Part shown: in pieces, positions 48,081 to 59,591 of the stretch | Position numbering within the stretch: position 1 is the stretch's first letter | Layout: the number at the start of each line of letters is the position of its first letter | Source of the DNA: Biscogniauxia marginata | Lineage: Eukaryota; Ascomycota; Sordariomycetes; Xylariales; Xylariaceae | NCBI GenBank assembly: GCA_022695795.1 | Contig: MU404066.1 | Location: 186,001 to 250,000, forward strand | Length of the DNA: 64,000 nt | Direction of reading: 5' to 3' | Notes under the pieces: generated by a model | Databases searched by the model: none | The model's input: the letters and a program-made list of their open reading frames with translations, nothing else | Told to the model about the DNA's origin: nothing | Made by a program: the position numbers and the translations under genes

Positions 48081-49949
48081 CTATGAAAGTTTCACACTCT
48101 TGATCAACCCAGGCTTGATACCGGTAGCTTCACCCGCATAACCACCACGACCCGGGCCGCCCGAGTATACGGCCTTCATGCTCTTGAGCTTGGTCACCTT
48201 ATCCTTATACTGTCTCCTCTTCTTGACTCTCGAGTTTCTTACTTCCTTCTTTCGCCGAGGCGCCAACCCCTTATTCGCTTGAATTTGGTAGGTGATCTTA
48301 CGTTTACCATTCTCGTCAATCTCTTCGGCTTCGACAACACGACCCTCTTTGCCTGCAGCTACAACAGCTGCGGCCCTGGCTGCCTTTTCATCTTTCCGCC
48401 TGCTGGTGGCCGATGCTATTGTCTGGTAGTATTCGTCGTCGGCGTCATTTCGGACAGCATTGGCAACTTGGCCATCCTCGCCATCGCTCGCGTCACCGAG
48501 ATCGGCTCCGTACTTGGACCCTTTCTTACCACGCTTCTCTGCTTCCGCCATGAGGCGAGCCTGTCTGTCCTTGAAACGTTCTCTGTAAGGAATATCCATA
48601 TCACCACCCGCATCTCGGCCCGCGCCCGCCCGGCGGTTTGCTTTCTGCACAATTTGCGAGGTGTAAAATCTTAGACTCTTCTTACGTGCTGCTTTATCAG
48701 CGGCGGCTTTGGCATCGAGTAACTCCTCTTCTCCAAAGTCCGAGTTGCCGTCTTGTGTGACAGCTTCGGAGGTAGCCTTCTTCATCGGTCTCTTCTTGGC
48801 AGTGAGAAGCGAATCAAGATCGGCAAGTGAATCCTCGATGTCCTTTGCTTTGCGATCCATCTTCGTCTTCTTCTTCGTGAGGTCCTTGTTAGATTTCTTA
48901 GTAGGCCTAGGCGTAAGTTCTTCGCCTTCAATGACGGCAATGTCTTCCTCCGGCGGCGACGGCAAGCTTTGGGGTGCTCGCATCTTGTCTGATTGGTTGA
49001 TGTGCTCTACCTTCTTCCACGCCTCTCGGCATTCTAAAAGGGTGCCCATGACCTCGTGATCTCTTAGGTCTGCTGGATCTATGGCCTTCGCTTCCCCGCT
49101 ACCATCTCTAGCTGGTGAGGTCAATATAGCAAAGTACATTGCCAATGCTGCAACGTAAGAGCCTAGAATCCGATACCTGACGACAGCCAAGGACTTGGTA
49201 TCTTGTCCATGGGCCTCCTTCTGGAGGGTCACGAGTAGTGGTTGTATTTGAAGCAGCTCATCAGCTAGGAAGGGGAGCTCCGGGTACCGAGCCTCCAGAA
49301 TCCGGTTTCTTTCCTCAGGGCCCATGTCAGCTGGGATCGGGACGTCTTTCAAGACCTCGGTGACGACGTCATTTTGGTCTGCATCTTCGGCCTCGGGAGC
49401 GAGCCACTCATCCTCATCGAAAAAGTCCTTTTCCGACATCTTAGACAATTTCTTCTTCTGCAACCGGGCCGCTTCCTTCTCCTCTTCTTCAGCATCCACG
49501 GCTGTTTCTATTTGGTCGGCATCGTAGTAATCCTTCCTAGACGTGCCCCAGAAACCCGTGTCGCCTTCTTCTTCCTCTTCCTCGCCCCGTCCAGACTCAG
49601 AACCATCATCGTCTTGTCGCTTTGTGGATTTGGTAGGCTTGCGGGTATAAGCACCTCCATCATCATCATCATCCTCGTCCACATCCGACTCTGAGTCCTG
49701 ATCATACCCAAGAATCTCCTCCTCGGAGTTCTCCAAAAAATCGTCTTCATCATCCAGGGCCTTCTGGCGCTTGGACTTAGGACCGTCTTCGAAGAGAATT
49801 TCGTCCTGGTCGAGGAAGTGTTGTTCCTGTTCGTCGGCTATATCGGCGTAGGAGTTGATAGGGCCCAGTCGAGCATCTGCCGGATTATACTCCCGCGGGC
49901 CCTTAGGCTGTGATGAAGGGCCACTAGAGGCTTTTCTCTTTCTACCCAT
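48081..49949 (-). CDS. SAS10: SSU processome protein SAS10/UTP3
   Basis: A single exon of 622 aa. The acidic N-terminal third (LDDEDDFLENSEEE and further D/E runs) is followed by the helical Sas10/Utp3/C1D core (LPFLADELLQIQPLLVTLQK; VVRYRILGSYVAALAMYF), a Lys-rich linker, and the conserved C-terminal domain: RRKKEVRNSRVKKRRQYKDK, then MKAVYSGGPGRGGYAGEATG and GIKPGLIKSVKLS at the end. It is part of the small-subunit processome that handles 18S pre-rRNA in the nucleolus; yeast Sas10 was also found through silencing. The start is the first ATG after a 348-bp gap to the divergent TSC10 gene. It appears intact, with no introns. Confidence 0.95.
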   Translation of the reverse strand: MGRKRKASSGPSSQPKGPREYNPADARLGPINSYADIADEQEQHFLDQDEILFEDGPKSKRQKALDDEDDFLENSEEEILGYDQDSESDVDEDDDDDGGAYTRKPTKSTKRQDDDGSESGRGEEEEEEGDTGFWGTSRKDYYDADQIETAVDAEEEEKEAARLQKKKLSKMSEKDFFDEDEWLAPEAEDADQNDVVTEVLKDVPIPADMGPEERNRILEARYPELPFLADELLQIQPLLVTLQKEAHGQDTKSLAVVRYRILGSYVAALAMYFAILTSPARDGSGEAKAIDPADLRDHEVMGTLLECREAWKKVEHINQSDKMRAPQSLPSPPEEDIAVIEGEELTPRPTKKSNKDLTKKKTKMDRKAKDIEDSLADLDSLLTAKKRPMKKATSEAVTQDGNSDFGEEELLDAKAAADKAARKKSLRFYTSQIVQKANRRAGAGRDAGGDMDIPYRERFKDRQARLMAEAEKRGKKGSKYGADLGDASDGEDGQVANAVRNDADDEYYQTIASATSRRKDEKAARAAAVVAAGKEGRVVEAEEIDENGKRKITYQIQANKGLAPRRKKEVRNSRVKKRRQYKDKVTKLKSMKAVYSGGPGRGGYAGEATGIKPGLIKSVKLS

Positions 49950-50297
49950 TCTTGATTCTTGTCGTATATAATAGATATGAGCTTGTCGCTCTTGACTACC
50001 GTCTTTGTCACAAAATCGGATTTATTTTGGGGTTTCTTTTATGTCGCAGGTTGAGGTTTCCAAAGGGTCAGTCTTTGAAAATGCGATTGAAAATGCGATG
50101 ATTGACGCACTATCAACTTTTTTTTAAGGTCCCACCTTATCAGCGTTGTTATCGCCCCCGTGCACTCCACTAAATAATACAGTGGGTCCATAAGATAGGG
50201 GGGAACTTGAGAGAGCTCCGAAGCTTCGATTCACCGGTTGCACTTCGTTACCACCCGTGTCAATTAATTCCCATTTCCACTGCGAGACTCTCCTTAG
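49950..50297. promoter_or_regulatory. Divergent SAS10/TSC10 promoter
   Basis: A 348-bp gap between opposed start codons contains a T9 run (about 50118-50126) and two ATGCGAT boxes. One of them, GCGATGAT at 50095-50102, resembles the PAC element of ribosome-biogenesis genes. Motif meaning is inferred; the divergent layout is seen directly. Confidence 0.5.
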
Positions 50298-51487
50298 ATG
50301 GACTCTCTGCCAAACCCCGCCTGGATTGCCATTGCCGGGCTCATTACACTTATTTCGGCCGTAGCAATGGGGATCTTCTCAAACAAGAACCACATGCCCG
50401 TCGAGGGCAAGGTACGCACATAAGAACAGCCCATCTACTATCTACTCTCTAACCTTGATGCTCAAAAATATAGACAGTTCTGATTACTGGCGCCTCGGAG
50501 GGAATGGGACGCAGTGCCGCTCGCCAGATGGCCGAGAAGGGCGCCAATGTCATCCTCGTTTCACGTTCCGCCGGCAAGTTAGAGGAAGCTCTGGCCGAGA
50601 TCAGGGTACGTGGTTGACAAGTTATATTATACCAAGATCACACACGCGTGTATGTATCTACTCAATTGATACTAACAATCTGCCCCTAGGCCGCAGCACG
50701 CAACCCTCAAGCCCAGCGCTTCCATTACATTACAGCCGACGTCTCGAGACCCGACTATGCAGCCCCCCTACTCGCCGAGGCCATAGCATGGAATAACGGC
50801 CAGCCGCTTGACATAGTATGGTGCGTGGCAGGCATGTCAACTCCGGACTTCTGGGTCGAGGCGCCGCTATCCGCGACGCGCAGCCAGATGGATATCAACT
50901 TCTGGGGCAGCGCGGAGATGGCCCACGCGATCCTACGGCTGTGGTGTGCCCCGGACGCACCCGTCGTTCCGGAGCCCAAACACTTAATTTTCACCTCGTC
51001 CGTGCTCGCCTTCTTCCCCGTCATCGGGTACGGACCATACACCCCCGCGAAAGCGGCGCTGCGGGGACTCGCCGACACGCTTGTGCAGGAATTAGAGATG
51101 TATCCCCAGAAGGTGAACGTGCACGTCGTGTTCCCGGGGTCCATCTCGAGCCCTGGCTTCGAGCGGGAGAACAAGACCAAGCCGCAGATCACGCAGATTA
51201 TCGAGGATGGCGACCCGGTACAGAGTCCGGACACGGTTGCCAAGGCGGCAATCGGGGGCCTCGAAAAGGGGCAGTACTTTATCACCGTTGCATTCCTAGG
51301 ACATGCGCTGCGCTGGAGTGCCCTGGGCGGCTCGCCTCGGTCGAACCGGCTCGTCGATACCCTCATGGCATGTGTGCTCCCGCTCGTCTGGCTGTTCGTC
51401 CTACCAGATATCTTCGGCAAGATCAGGAACTTCGCTAAGCAGAATGGCCATCCTGTTAATTATCGGAGGAAGGGTGATGAGGACTGA
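50298..51487 (+). CDS. TSC10: 3-ketodihydrosphingosine reductase TSC10/KSR1
   Basis: Exons 50298..50411, 50474..50605 and 50690..51487 give 347 aa. Introns (62 and 84 nt) have GTACGC/GTACGT donors and TATAG/CCTAG acceptors. It is a short-chain dehydrogenase. An N-terminal membrane helix (WIAIAGLITLISAVAMGIF) precedes the cofactor motif TGASEGMG (43-50). SS at 185-186 and Y199xxxK203 (YTPAK) form the catalytic set. A C-terminal hydrophobic segment (LMACVLPLVWLFVLP) is typical of Tsc10. It reduces 3-ketodihydrosphingosine to dihydrosphingosine with NADPH at the ER, the second step of sphingolipid synthesis. It starts 348 bp from the divergent SAS10 gene. Confidence 0.94.
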
Positions 51488-52231
51488 TGATGAAGTAAAA
51501 TAATGAAACGGCATGATGGATCTAATGTGGAAGCGGCAAGTATATTTATCAGAGGTCTATATATCTCTAGGCATGTTGTATGTATGTCCGCCTACCTGCC
51601 TCATTCTGCTTCCCTTTCTACGACTTGACGCAACGATATGCTTACCGCTAAAAGCAGATAGAGAATAATCCCAAAGATCTATTCTTCGTATCGTTCTATG
51701 ATGTCCCCGTGCTCGAAAAAATTGTCATATCAATTGCTAAAGCCCCTGGTGATTTATGTTAAAATAGCAGCCTGTAACAGTTTAACCCGCGCCAGCCTCC
51801 TAACAAGAGGACAGAGAAAGAAGAGAGATGGAGGATTGGTGACTTGGAAGAAAAGACGCGGGAAGCATGGACCACCAGCCGAAGGTCAGGCACTCTAGCT
51901 ACCTATACCCAAAATAGGTTAGGTACCTTATGTAGGTAGTACCTACCTAGGAGATCCATACCGGTATGTAAAGTGGCTCGTGCACAGAATCCCCACTTAG
52001 CGGTACGTACCCCGGTACCGTGTAACAAAAACAGCGGCAGGTGCTTATTTGCGCCGCCTCCCTGACAAAAACCTGACGCGTGCCCAACCACCGCAAATCG
52101 AACCTCCTCACTTTTTTTCGGCCATAAAAAATTCACACGTGCAGCTGCCGACAGCTGCAGTCAACGCCGACCTCAACGCCCCCATCACCGACCTGACGAC
52201 CAACTGCCAGCCAGCAGGCGAATTGACGACA
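51488..52231. other. Intergenic: TSC10 3' flank and DUF3716 gene upstream region
   Basis: No gene. A dense cluster of ACCTACC/GGTAGGT motifs, partly palindromic, lies at about 51897-51950, some 280 bp before the next ATG. The reading frame upstream of 52232 is open but has no ATG until 52232. Confidence 0.5.
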
Positions 52232-53389
52232 ATGAAAGGCATCATCCAGCCCGCCCGTGGCCGGCCCAGCAAAGTCACCAAGCCGACTGCCGCTCCGCGC
52301 GGTCGCCCTGTGCGGAGGGGTGGCGGTTCCGACACCCTGCCCAACCAGGACCCCGACCTGGAACAGCACGACGTCGGCCTCGAGGAGGACGACGACGACC
52401 AGCAGCAGCAGCAGCAACAGCAACAGCAGCAACATCAGCAGCAACATCACCATCATCACGACCACCATGCCGACTTCGACCCCGAGGCCGCTGCTGCTGC
52501 CGCCGCCGCCGCCGCCGCCCACCACCAACACCATCAGCAGCAACAGCAGCAGCTCGACCTGACCGCAGCCAGCATCCTCGCGAGCAGCGTACAGAACCCG
52601 CATGAGCAGCACCCTGAGCTCGGGGGACCGCCCCACGTCGAGGGCGACGCCGGGCCGCACACCACCGAGAGCTTCGCGCAGCAGTCCGGGTACAACAACG
52701 TCGTGGTCGAGAGCGCGCTGGCGAAGCGGCTGGCGCGCGAACCCGGCATGCGCCTGGCTCAGCAGCGACGGCCCGAGCAGACGCTGAACCTCGCGAGGCG
52801 GAGCAACGTCGAGGCCCTGTTCGCGCACATCGCCGGCGAGCTGGCCCCCGTGCCGTGTAAGAACTGCCACAAGGGCCACGGCCCGTGGAACAGCTGCGTC
52901 ATCGTCGACGGACAGATGTGCGGTAGCTGCGCCAACTGCTGGTTTAACGCCTCCGGGGCGAGATGCTCGTTTCACGGTATGTACCTGTTTTCTCCTATCT
53001 AGTGCCTCTTATATCTAGAATGAATATGGCTAAACCCGATTTTCCCTTGTCTACGTATAGAAACGCGTAATCCTCAGGCGCACGGCGGAAACGTCATGGC
53101 AGGCGACGGTATCGGCTTCCAGATGCCTCCCGCCCCGCCCAACGCCATGGCCCCCTTCAACTTCGCGTCCATCCCGGCGTCCGCCGACCCGGTCGTGCGC
53201 TACACGGTCGAGCAGGCGATGGCGCAGGTGCGGGGTGCCGACAAGAAGACGCGGCACATGCTCATGGTCGAGGCGGCCGCCCGGCAGCTAGCCTTCCAGA
53301 TCGTGCAGTACGAGGACGCCGTGCAGGAGGAGCAGGGCCAGCAGGGCCCCCCGCAGGCCGTCATGAACGAGCAAGATGCTGCACCTTAG
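52232..53389 (+). CDS. DUF3716 cysteine-motif protein with AT-hook-like and polyQ segments
   Basis: Exons 52232..52976 and 53061..53389 (84-nt intron) give 357 aa. The N-terminus has two RGRP cores (residues 9-12 and 24-27) in basic surroundings, typical of AT-hooks. An acidic patch, a polyQ/His stretch (about 57-80), polyAla (86-96) and a second Q-run follow. The globular part carries seven cysteines (209, 212, 222, 230, 233, 236, 245) in the pattern CKNCHKGHGPWNSC..CGSCANC..CSF, which I recognise as fungal DUF3716. The C-terminal exon is helical and Gln-rich. The start is the first in-frame ATG. AT-hooks plus a Cys cluster suggest a nuclear DNA-associated protein; that is inference, and no function is established for DUF3716 that I know of. 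Confidence 0.85.
52400..52519 (+). repeat. Coding CAG/CAA and GCC repeats
   Basis: An interrupted CAG/CAA run, a CAT/CAC-rich part, and a GCT/GCC run (52487-52519) encode polyGln, His-rich and polyAla tracts in the DUF3716 protein. Confidence 0.9.
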
Positions 53390-56067
53390 GTAGGGCAACA
53401 CCACCCTCATCAAGCCTTTGTGGACATCACGGTCCAGGCGGAGGGGGGGGAGTGGGTGAGAGTAGCAGCGGGAGAAGATGGCGAAGAAGCAGAAACGGTC
53501 ATGTACGGCGCTTATCGATGATTCGATCGATTGCTAACTTTTCGTTCTTCCCCCATTCAAGTTCGGCTGGAAGGGAAAAAAAAACGTCGACGCCGAATAT
53601 ACAAACGGGCAAAAGAGAAAAAGAAGAGACAGTTTATCTACTACTACGCCACCCTTTTTATACCTAAAATTTCCCCGATTCCGATTCCGAACAAAAACGA
53701 TGTCTTGTGAAGTACGAGAGACACAAAACAAACTAAAAAAAAAGTTGTGACGAAAGTTTTACTTCCTTAGGTCCGAGGTGGGCGTCTGGAGAAAAAAAAG
53801 AGGCATCAAAACGATATCGAGATTGCATTTGGAGGCCTGTGTTGCGTTACGGGGGGTAGATTACTCGTCGAGATCTAGGGTATACCGGAGTTCAATGAGA
53901 CTGAGTAGCAGGTTTACTTCAACTTCCACCTCCTCCTTCCTCCCTTGTCCGTTCTCCTCTTTTCTTCCTTTTCCTTCTCGTTCCCAGTCAACCAATCAAC
54001 CAGTTGTTTCGGGGAGGAAGAGGGAAAACGAGAAGGAGAGGGGGCGATAATGAGGATCAAGCAAGTCTCTTCTTTTTCTTTTCTCCTTTTGCCTGTACTC
54101 TTAAGGGTGGAAAGTTAGTTCTCTCTATTTCTGTGTATGTTCGTTTGCGTTCGTGGTTATTCTCGCTAGCTAGGTAGCTACTAAAGGATTTCTATCTGCC
54201 CTAACATGGTAAATCTTAAAAGTCTGCCAATGATGAACGGCAACAAAAAAAAAAGGAGAGTAAGGGGAAACCCCTTATATTTGTGATATTAGAGATTCAT
54301 TGGTTAACACCAATCCGGCTACGAAGAATGCTTCTCGAGTTTAAGTGATTAGAGATTTCATGACATATTAGGTATTGAAAAAACAAGGGAGAGATAGTGT
54401 AAAATCAGAAGACGTTTTGGAGAAAATTCTGGGGGGAGGTTTTTTTTTTTTTGTACAGCCGTTATAAGCCACTGGAAATAGCCATGTAGGCAAAAGGTTT
54501 AGAGTAGGTAGGTATGTAGTTCGCAACAGTGGCGTTGAGGCCGACAGAACCCTGAATCGATACCTCCTAAAGTTCAGCCCATGAGCGAAAAAGCAAATTG
54601 TCATTTGTTAAAGTTAAGCTGAACCTCTTTTGTTGAAAATCTTAGTTGCGACATATTGCTCCACCAGGCACTTATATAAAGAAGGGTCATGTCCGTCCAT
54701 GATTAATTTGTCTCTAGGTACCCTACCTACCTTCTTACCTTTTCATCTTACAAGCTTCTCTTGGCGCAGCCTAACCAACTGTTTTTTCATGGAGTTTTTA
54801 TCCTATTCTATTTTTATATCAATCTCTCCGCGCGAGTTAACTACCGAGGGGTTGGGGCATGAAATGCAAGTCAGTTCCATAATTCTTTTAATGGACTTAA
54901 CTGGCTCTCTGTTCTTTTCATATATTGGCCAGTGATGATATATACCTATTACGGGAAAACTGAGGCTTATAATTATTACGTTGCGCTATGTTTATACCTA
55001 GGTACTTAATCAGCTTGACTATTTAGCAAAAGGTAGACCTGGTTATTGACAAGTCGGCACGCAGCATTGATTGATAGTTTTTCAAGAACGAAACTAAGGG
55101 ACTTGATTCCTGTCAAGAGCTTGAGTTTCTGGTGTGCGGGATAGCGAGAGGAGTGCTGCTACTCAGCTTATACACCCAGGGTGGAGGGGGGGTAGGGGAG
55201 GTGGGTTCAATATCTAATTTCCTACTATATATGTGGTTAAGGGAAGTACGTATCGCCAATGTCCTTGAAATTTTACTTCCTTAATGATCATTTGTATAAT
55301 TCGTTATGAACTCTCGCACGAGGTCTTATTCGGAATAAAACCAGTTCACAAGGCGTATAAGCTCCTGAAAAGATTCCCGCCTTAGCTTTCTCGCAAGAGA
55401 ATATGATTTTAGGTCTTAAAAGTGAAGGATATTCGATTAAGCCTTCTCTCATGAGGTTCTTCTTCTGCATATAATTAGACTCTTTTGCAGACTTCTTTTA
55501 TCCGTACCTAGGTACTTACGTACTTATTGCAGAGCAACTAGCGTGTTCAATTAAGACACCATCCGTACCATAATAAGGAATTTGCTTAAGTTCTTCATCA
55601 GAGTCCAGAGAAGCAAGCTTTATAGCCTGATCACATTTTCTCTTTAACTTTTTACGAATAAACCATACTGTTATTCCTTTTTAAACCAAGAACAAAAATG
55701 GATTCCTGTTTCATTGCTATTAAGCCGAGTCATTCAAACCGCGGCCTGCAAGATACCACTTCAGGTATTTTCGAACACGCATTAATGTGAATCTCATGAA
55801 ATGGTTTCCTGCTTTATTCTATGGAAAATGTATTGGTTATAATTATAGAAGTCGAAGCTATCTTATACCTAACATGGGCTGTCGAGGTTAGGACTAGTGA
55901 GCTCTGCACTAACGCAGACTGCCTGCCTACAGAGACGCCCCTCCTTCAAAGGATGTAAGCGCTGATACATCGCTTCGGAGGAGTTCTTCTAGAAATCCGC
56001 ATTGGCAGTGATATGCGTCGTATGCAAAACCCTGGCATCACTGATAGCATAGGGATGAATGCGGTCC
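53390..56067. other. 2.7-kb convergent intergenic region
   Basis: No supportable gene. Composition is AT-rich and changes little over the stretch. ACCTACC/TAGGTAGG motifs occur at about 54170, 54505, 54720, 55005 and 55505. Open frames are short and featureless. Confidence 0.5.
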
Positions 56068-57337
56068 TCAAAGTTCCCCGTGCTCGACACGAGATCGATC
56101 GAGGCTGTAGCCTTCTATCTGCTGGTACGCGTTCGGCCTTGGGACCTTATCGCCCGTCGTGTCCGGCCACGAAGCACCAGTCCGGCTCGGTTGCCGGCTG
56201 TTGTGGGATTTCACCCACGACTTGAGCGAGGTGTACGCCTTGGGCAGACCTAATCCCCCGATTGCTTTCGGAGCCATGGGAATGCAGGCCACGAGGAAAA
56301 GCAGGGCCATTTCAGCGTGACCGGCTATAATCACGGTTCCTACGTGGTAGGTCGCATCTTCTGCGTCCAGATACTCGATGCTTGCTACTATTCGGATGGC
56401 GGCGACCGCAATGCTACTGAGTTTCGATGTCAGCTCTTTTATACAAAGAAGCGGTAGAGCGCAAGCATACAAGCTAGCTACGGCGAAAGTAATGGATACA
56501 CCTAACTTCTTGGACGCCGCGAGATGAAGCTTCCATATGGCCATCTGAGGAACGGCGAGGATGACCAGATCCGCCACTAGATTCACAATTGAAACGGCCA
56601 GGATGAGGGCCCTCTGGTTGATACAGTGGTCATGAATTGTGATATCCCATGTCTTCTGGCGTGGAAAGCACTGGAGATTTTCGACTAGTTTGGCTGAGGT
56701 GTAAAACACAACGATGGCCCAAAGCAAGATATGGTTCGTCCAAAAGAAGGCATTCCGGGTTCCCTGGGGAACAAAGATCCGGATCCAATCTAACAGGATC
56801 GCCGCTCGGATGCACATGAGGGCAGACCCAATGAAGTTGCACCCAATGTAGAATATCTGATCACGGCGGTCAGCGACGAAGGCGAGAGAGGAAACTTGAG
56901 TGATATACGTATTTGAAGTCGATGATGGTCTTGACTGTATGTCCCACAGGTGGACGAACAGACCGGACATGTCCAGCACGCGATAACACGCCCAATTATA
57001 AGCCACAAATAGTCCCTACGACATCTCCAAGTCAGAACACGTCTGTAGAGAGAACTCAGCAGATGGTACGTACGAAAGCGGCTAGTACAAGACCATCCTC
57101 TATATATACTTTCTTCAAGCAACACAGTCTTGCGTATACGCGGAGCGCAACCACAAGCGATGCTATGACCAAGCCGACGGTAACGACGACAAAGCATAGC
57201 CGGTTTTTGTTCGGAGGGTGCTCGAAATCAGGGGTAATGTCCTTGTGGGGAGGTTCAAGAGCGGGCCCATTGAGAAACGCCTGTTTCTCTTCAGGCAAAA
57301 GAGTAGCAAACAAGTCAGCGACTGCATTCTCAGACAT
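56068..57337 (-). CDS. Fungal rhodopsin-like seven-helix membrane protein
   Basis: Exons 57337..57074 and 57015..56068 (58-nt intron, GTACGT..GTAG) give 403 aa. A soluble N-terminus of about 45 residues precedes seven hydrophobic segments, including FVVVTVGLVIASLVVALRVY, NFIGSALMCIRAAILLDWI, FFWTNHILLWAIVVFY, ALILAVSIVNLVADLVILAV and AEMALLFLVACIP. A polar cytosolic tail follows. The pattern VYIEDGLVLAAF after TM1 and QMAIWKLHLAASKKLGVS between helices is typical of the fungal rhodopsin-like (PF20684-type) family, which lacks retinal binding and whose role is mostly unknown. No CFEM domain is present. It is intact, next to a relic biosynthetic cluster; whether it belonged to that cluster is unclear. 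Confidence 0.85.
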
Positions 57338-57919
57338 TTTGAACCAGGTAGCTAATAGCGGCAGCGAATAGGTAATAGGGCGAGATTGACCACAAAACGA
57401 CGTCCGAGATCACCAAGGGAGAATGGAATAGAGAAGTTAGGAGACACTCCTTGGTTTGAGCCCACGGAGACCTTGGAACGCAAAAAGAAAAGAGACAAGG
57501 CGAATCGGGGAGGCATGCACACTACATGCTATTTGGGGAAGCGTAGCCTTGCCATTCCGGAATATATAACTCAACGGCACGTCTTGTACCGCTGTCGCCT
57601 TGGATTGGACACCGTACTGTTTAGTGACGAGTTCTCCCTTCTTGGGAAAGGACTGAGGTTAGAACGGTCGCATATATGGCTGCTATATTACGGTGCAACC
57701 CTCGCCCCCTCTTTTGGGTAGCACATGCGTGAGGCAAGTTCTCTGCAGGCAGAGTTGATGTCGGTCGTCAAGCCTTATATACCGCGTGTTGGAGCAGCGA
57801 GGAGGACCCCCGGCGAAACGAGAGGCATTGATGTCGACAATTCTTCTGCTCGTGAACCAAGCTCGGCCTTACTCGTTGACACAGTAACTTAGGCCACTTC
57901 GATTGCCTCAAGGCGACTT
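57338..57919. other. Intergenic: promoter of rhodopsin-like gene, left edge of relic cluster
   Basis: No intact gene. An open frame at 57386-57721 has no recognisable features. Confidence 0.45.
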
Positions 57920-58803
57920 CGACATGGTCACAGATGAGACAAAGATGAGGGTCCACGATAGAGTTCCTGGCATGGATAGGGAATCGAAGTCGGACACCAA
58001 ACCCGGTCCGTCCCTAAGCGCAGATGCACAAGATACATTCCCGAGGCCGATTGATAGGATACACGGGTATGTGAACAAGATATTGCGTGCAGATCTCTTC
58101 CTGCTGACTCTTAATGATGGCGTCCAGGGGTTATAGTCGTCGCCGCCAAGCTGAGCGACATCTATGGCTGGAAAACAGTGTTCCTTATCAGCATCGGCAC
58201 GTTCGTCGTCTTCTTGGCCTCCTGTTCCGCTGCGCAGACCATTACACAGATTTTTGCTTTTTTTATGCATTCATAGTTTCATAGAGATATACTGACGGTG
58301 TACCTATCAGCATCATATCCCGGGCTTTCCAGCGGATGCTTCTCGCTGTGCTCAACCATCATCTTGGAGCTGGTACCTCCTGAGAAGTACGCACAATATA
58401 TCCTCGAACATGGGAATCACCTCTTTTCCTGGTGTTGCCATCGGGGCCTATCATTGGGGGTTGCCTGAGTTCAAGAGCAAGCTGGAGATGGATCTTCATT
58501 CTCAAGTGTGTTGCGTTCCAGTCGCATCCTTCCACGACTTTGCTGACTTCTCTCAGTGTCCCCATCGGTGCCGTTGTCGTTGGCCTTGGCCTTTTTTGTA
58601 TTCCAAATGGCTTCCCCTATCATGGGATTCGTGAGAATCTCGAGGGAGAGGTTCCCACGATGAGTTCCACGACCTTGGAGAGGCTTGACATGCCTAGAGC
58701 GGCTCTTTTGTTCCTGGCGACGTTGGCTTTGACCGCTGGGATCAAAAGACCATGGTATGTTCTTCCCCCGACGTTTGACGTATCTTGGCAGTTTGGTTCT
58801 TGA
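57920..58803 (+). pseudogene. Truncated, frameshifted MFS drug:H+ antiporter
   Basis: Fragments of the N-terminal half of a 14-helix MFS exporter lie in order but in different frames: NKILRADLFLLTL, then AAKLSDIYGWKTVFLISIG (motif A region, TM2-3), ISRAFQ, GCFSLCSTIILELVPPEKYA, GPIIGGCLSSRASWRWIFIL and VPIGAVVVGLGLF. An intron is still recognisable (58506..58556). The first helix region is largely missing. A short deletion shifts the frame between ISRAFQ and GCFSL, and further shifts follow near 58400-58450. The frame stops at 58803 after about TM6, with the C-terminal half absent. It was probably the exporter of the neighbouring metabolite cluster. Confidence 0.8.
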
Positions 58804-59591
58804 AAAGCTTGACGATTTAGTTAGTTAGTTACCTGTTACTATCTAAAAGGTCTGTAATAGGCTTAGGTTTCACCGCACTGTGCCATTAGACCCCATCCCC
58901 GTGGAAGCAAGTAAAGCGCATGGTTTATGTGTTCGAGAGTAGGACGCTGTGAAGAGGTGGAATGAGGTAAAACATTATTTTTAAAAATACCTCCTAGGAA
59001 AAAGATAAAATCAAGGGGGGGAAGGGGGGGAGGGGCTCGAGGAGGCAGCTACGAGGGAGATATATGATGGAGTGGTCCGTGCATCGCACCTTATATAGCG
59101 AACTTCAGTAGCTGGTCCTAAATTTCTGGACCAACATCAATACCACCTCCATTCCTATAAATACAATAACTCCCACATCTTTCGGTGAAGCACAGTTAAT
59201 ACGAGCCCACAGGAAAGTTTGGGGCCGAGGGCTAACCATGCATTCCAAGTTTGTAATCTATAGGCAGGCTAGGCTGGTCGCATGTCAAGGCACTGAGGTT
59301 CTACATCTTGATCGAGGTAGGATGTCACTGCAGCCTTGCCCGCTACCACACCAAGATGCAAGGGGGTGACTTCGTTCGACTGTTCTGTACTGTACGTATC
59401 CGTCGCCGTTTTGCCCGCATTACGGTAGACACGAGGAAACCAAGCTCTCTTCTGCTAGCCTCAGCTCACCACCGACTAAAACTCGCAATAGACACAGCTA
59501 AAAGGCTTCTAGCTTACGCTTGTTCGGTGCTCATACTCTATGTAAGAAGGGAAGCGTGTGAATGAGCTTCTCTTACTGACTCTGCGGTGTC
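58804..59591. other. Intergenic within relic cluster
   Basis: No gene or recognisable fragment. Two G-rich runs lie at about 58996-59035. An open frame at 59308-59565 shows no P450 or other family motif. Confidence 0.45.

Noticed and set aside
50755..51420. 221-codon minus-strand open frame across TSC10
   Set aside because: It is the antisense shadow of a well-supported GC-rich gene; no family motif on the minus strand.
52133..52975. 280-codon minus-strand open frame across the DUF3716 gene
   Set aside because: Its Leu/Val runs are the antisense of the CAG and GCC repeats.
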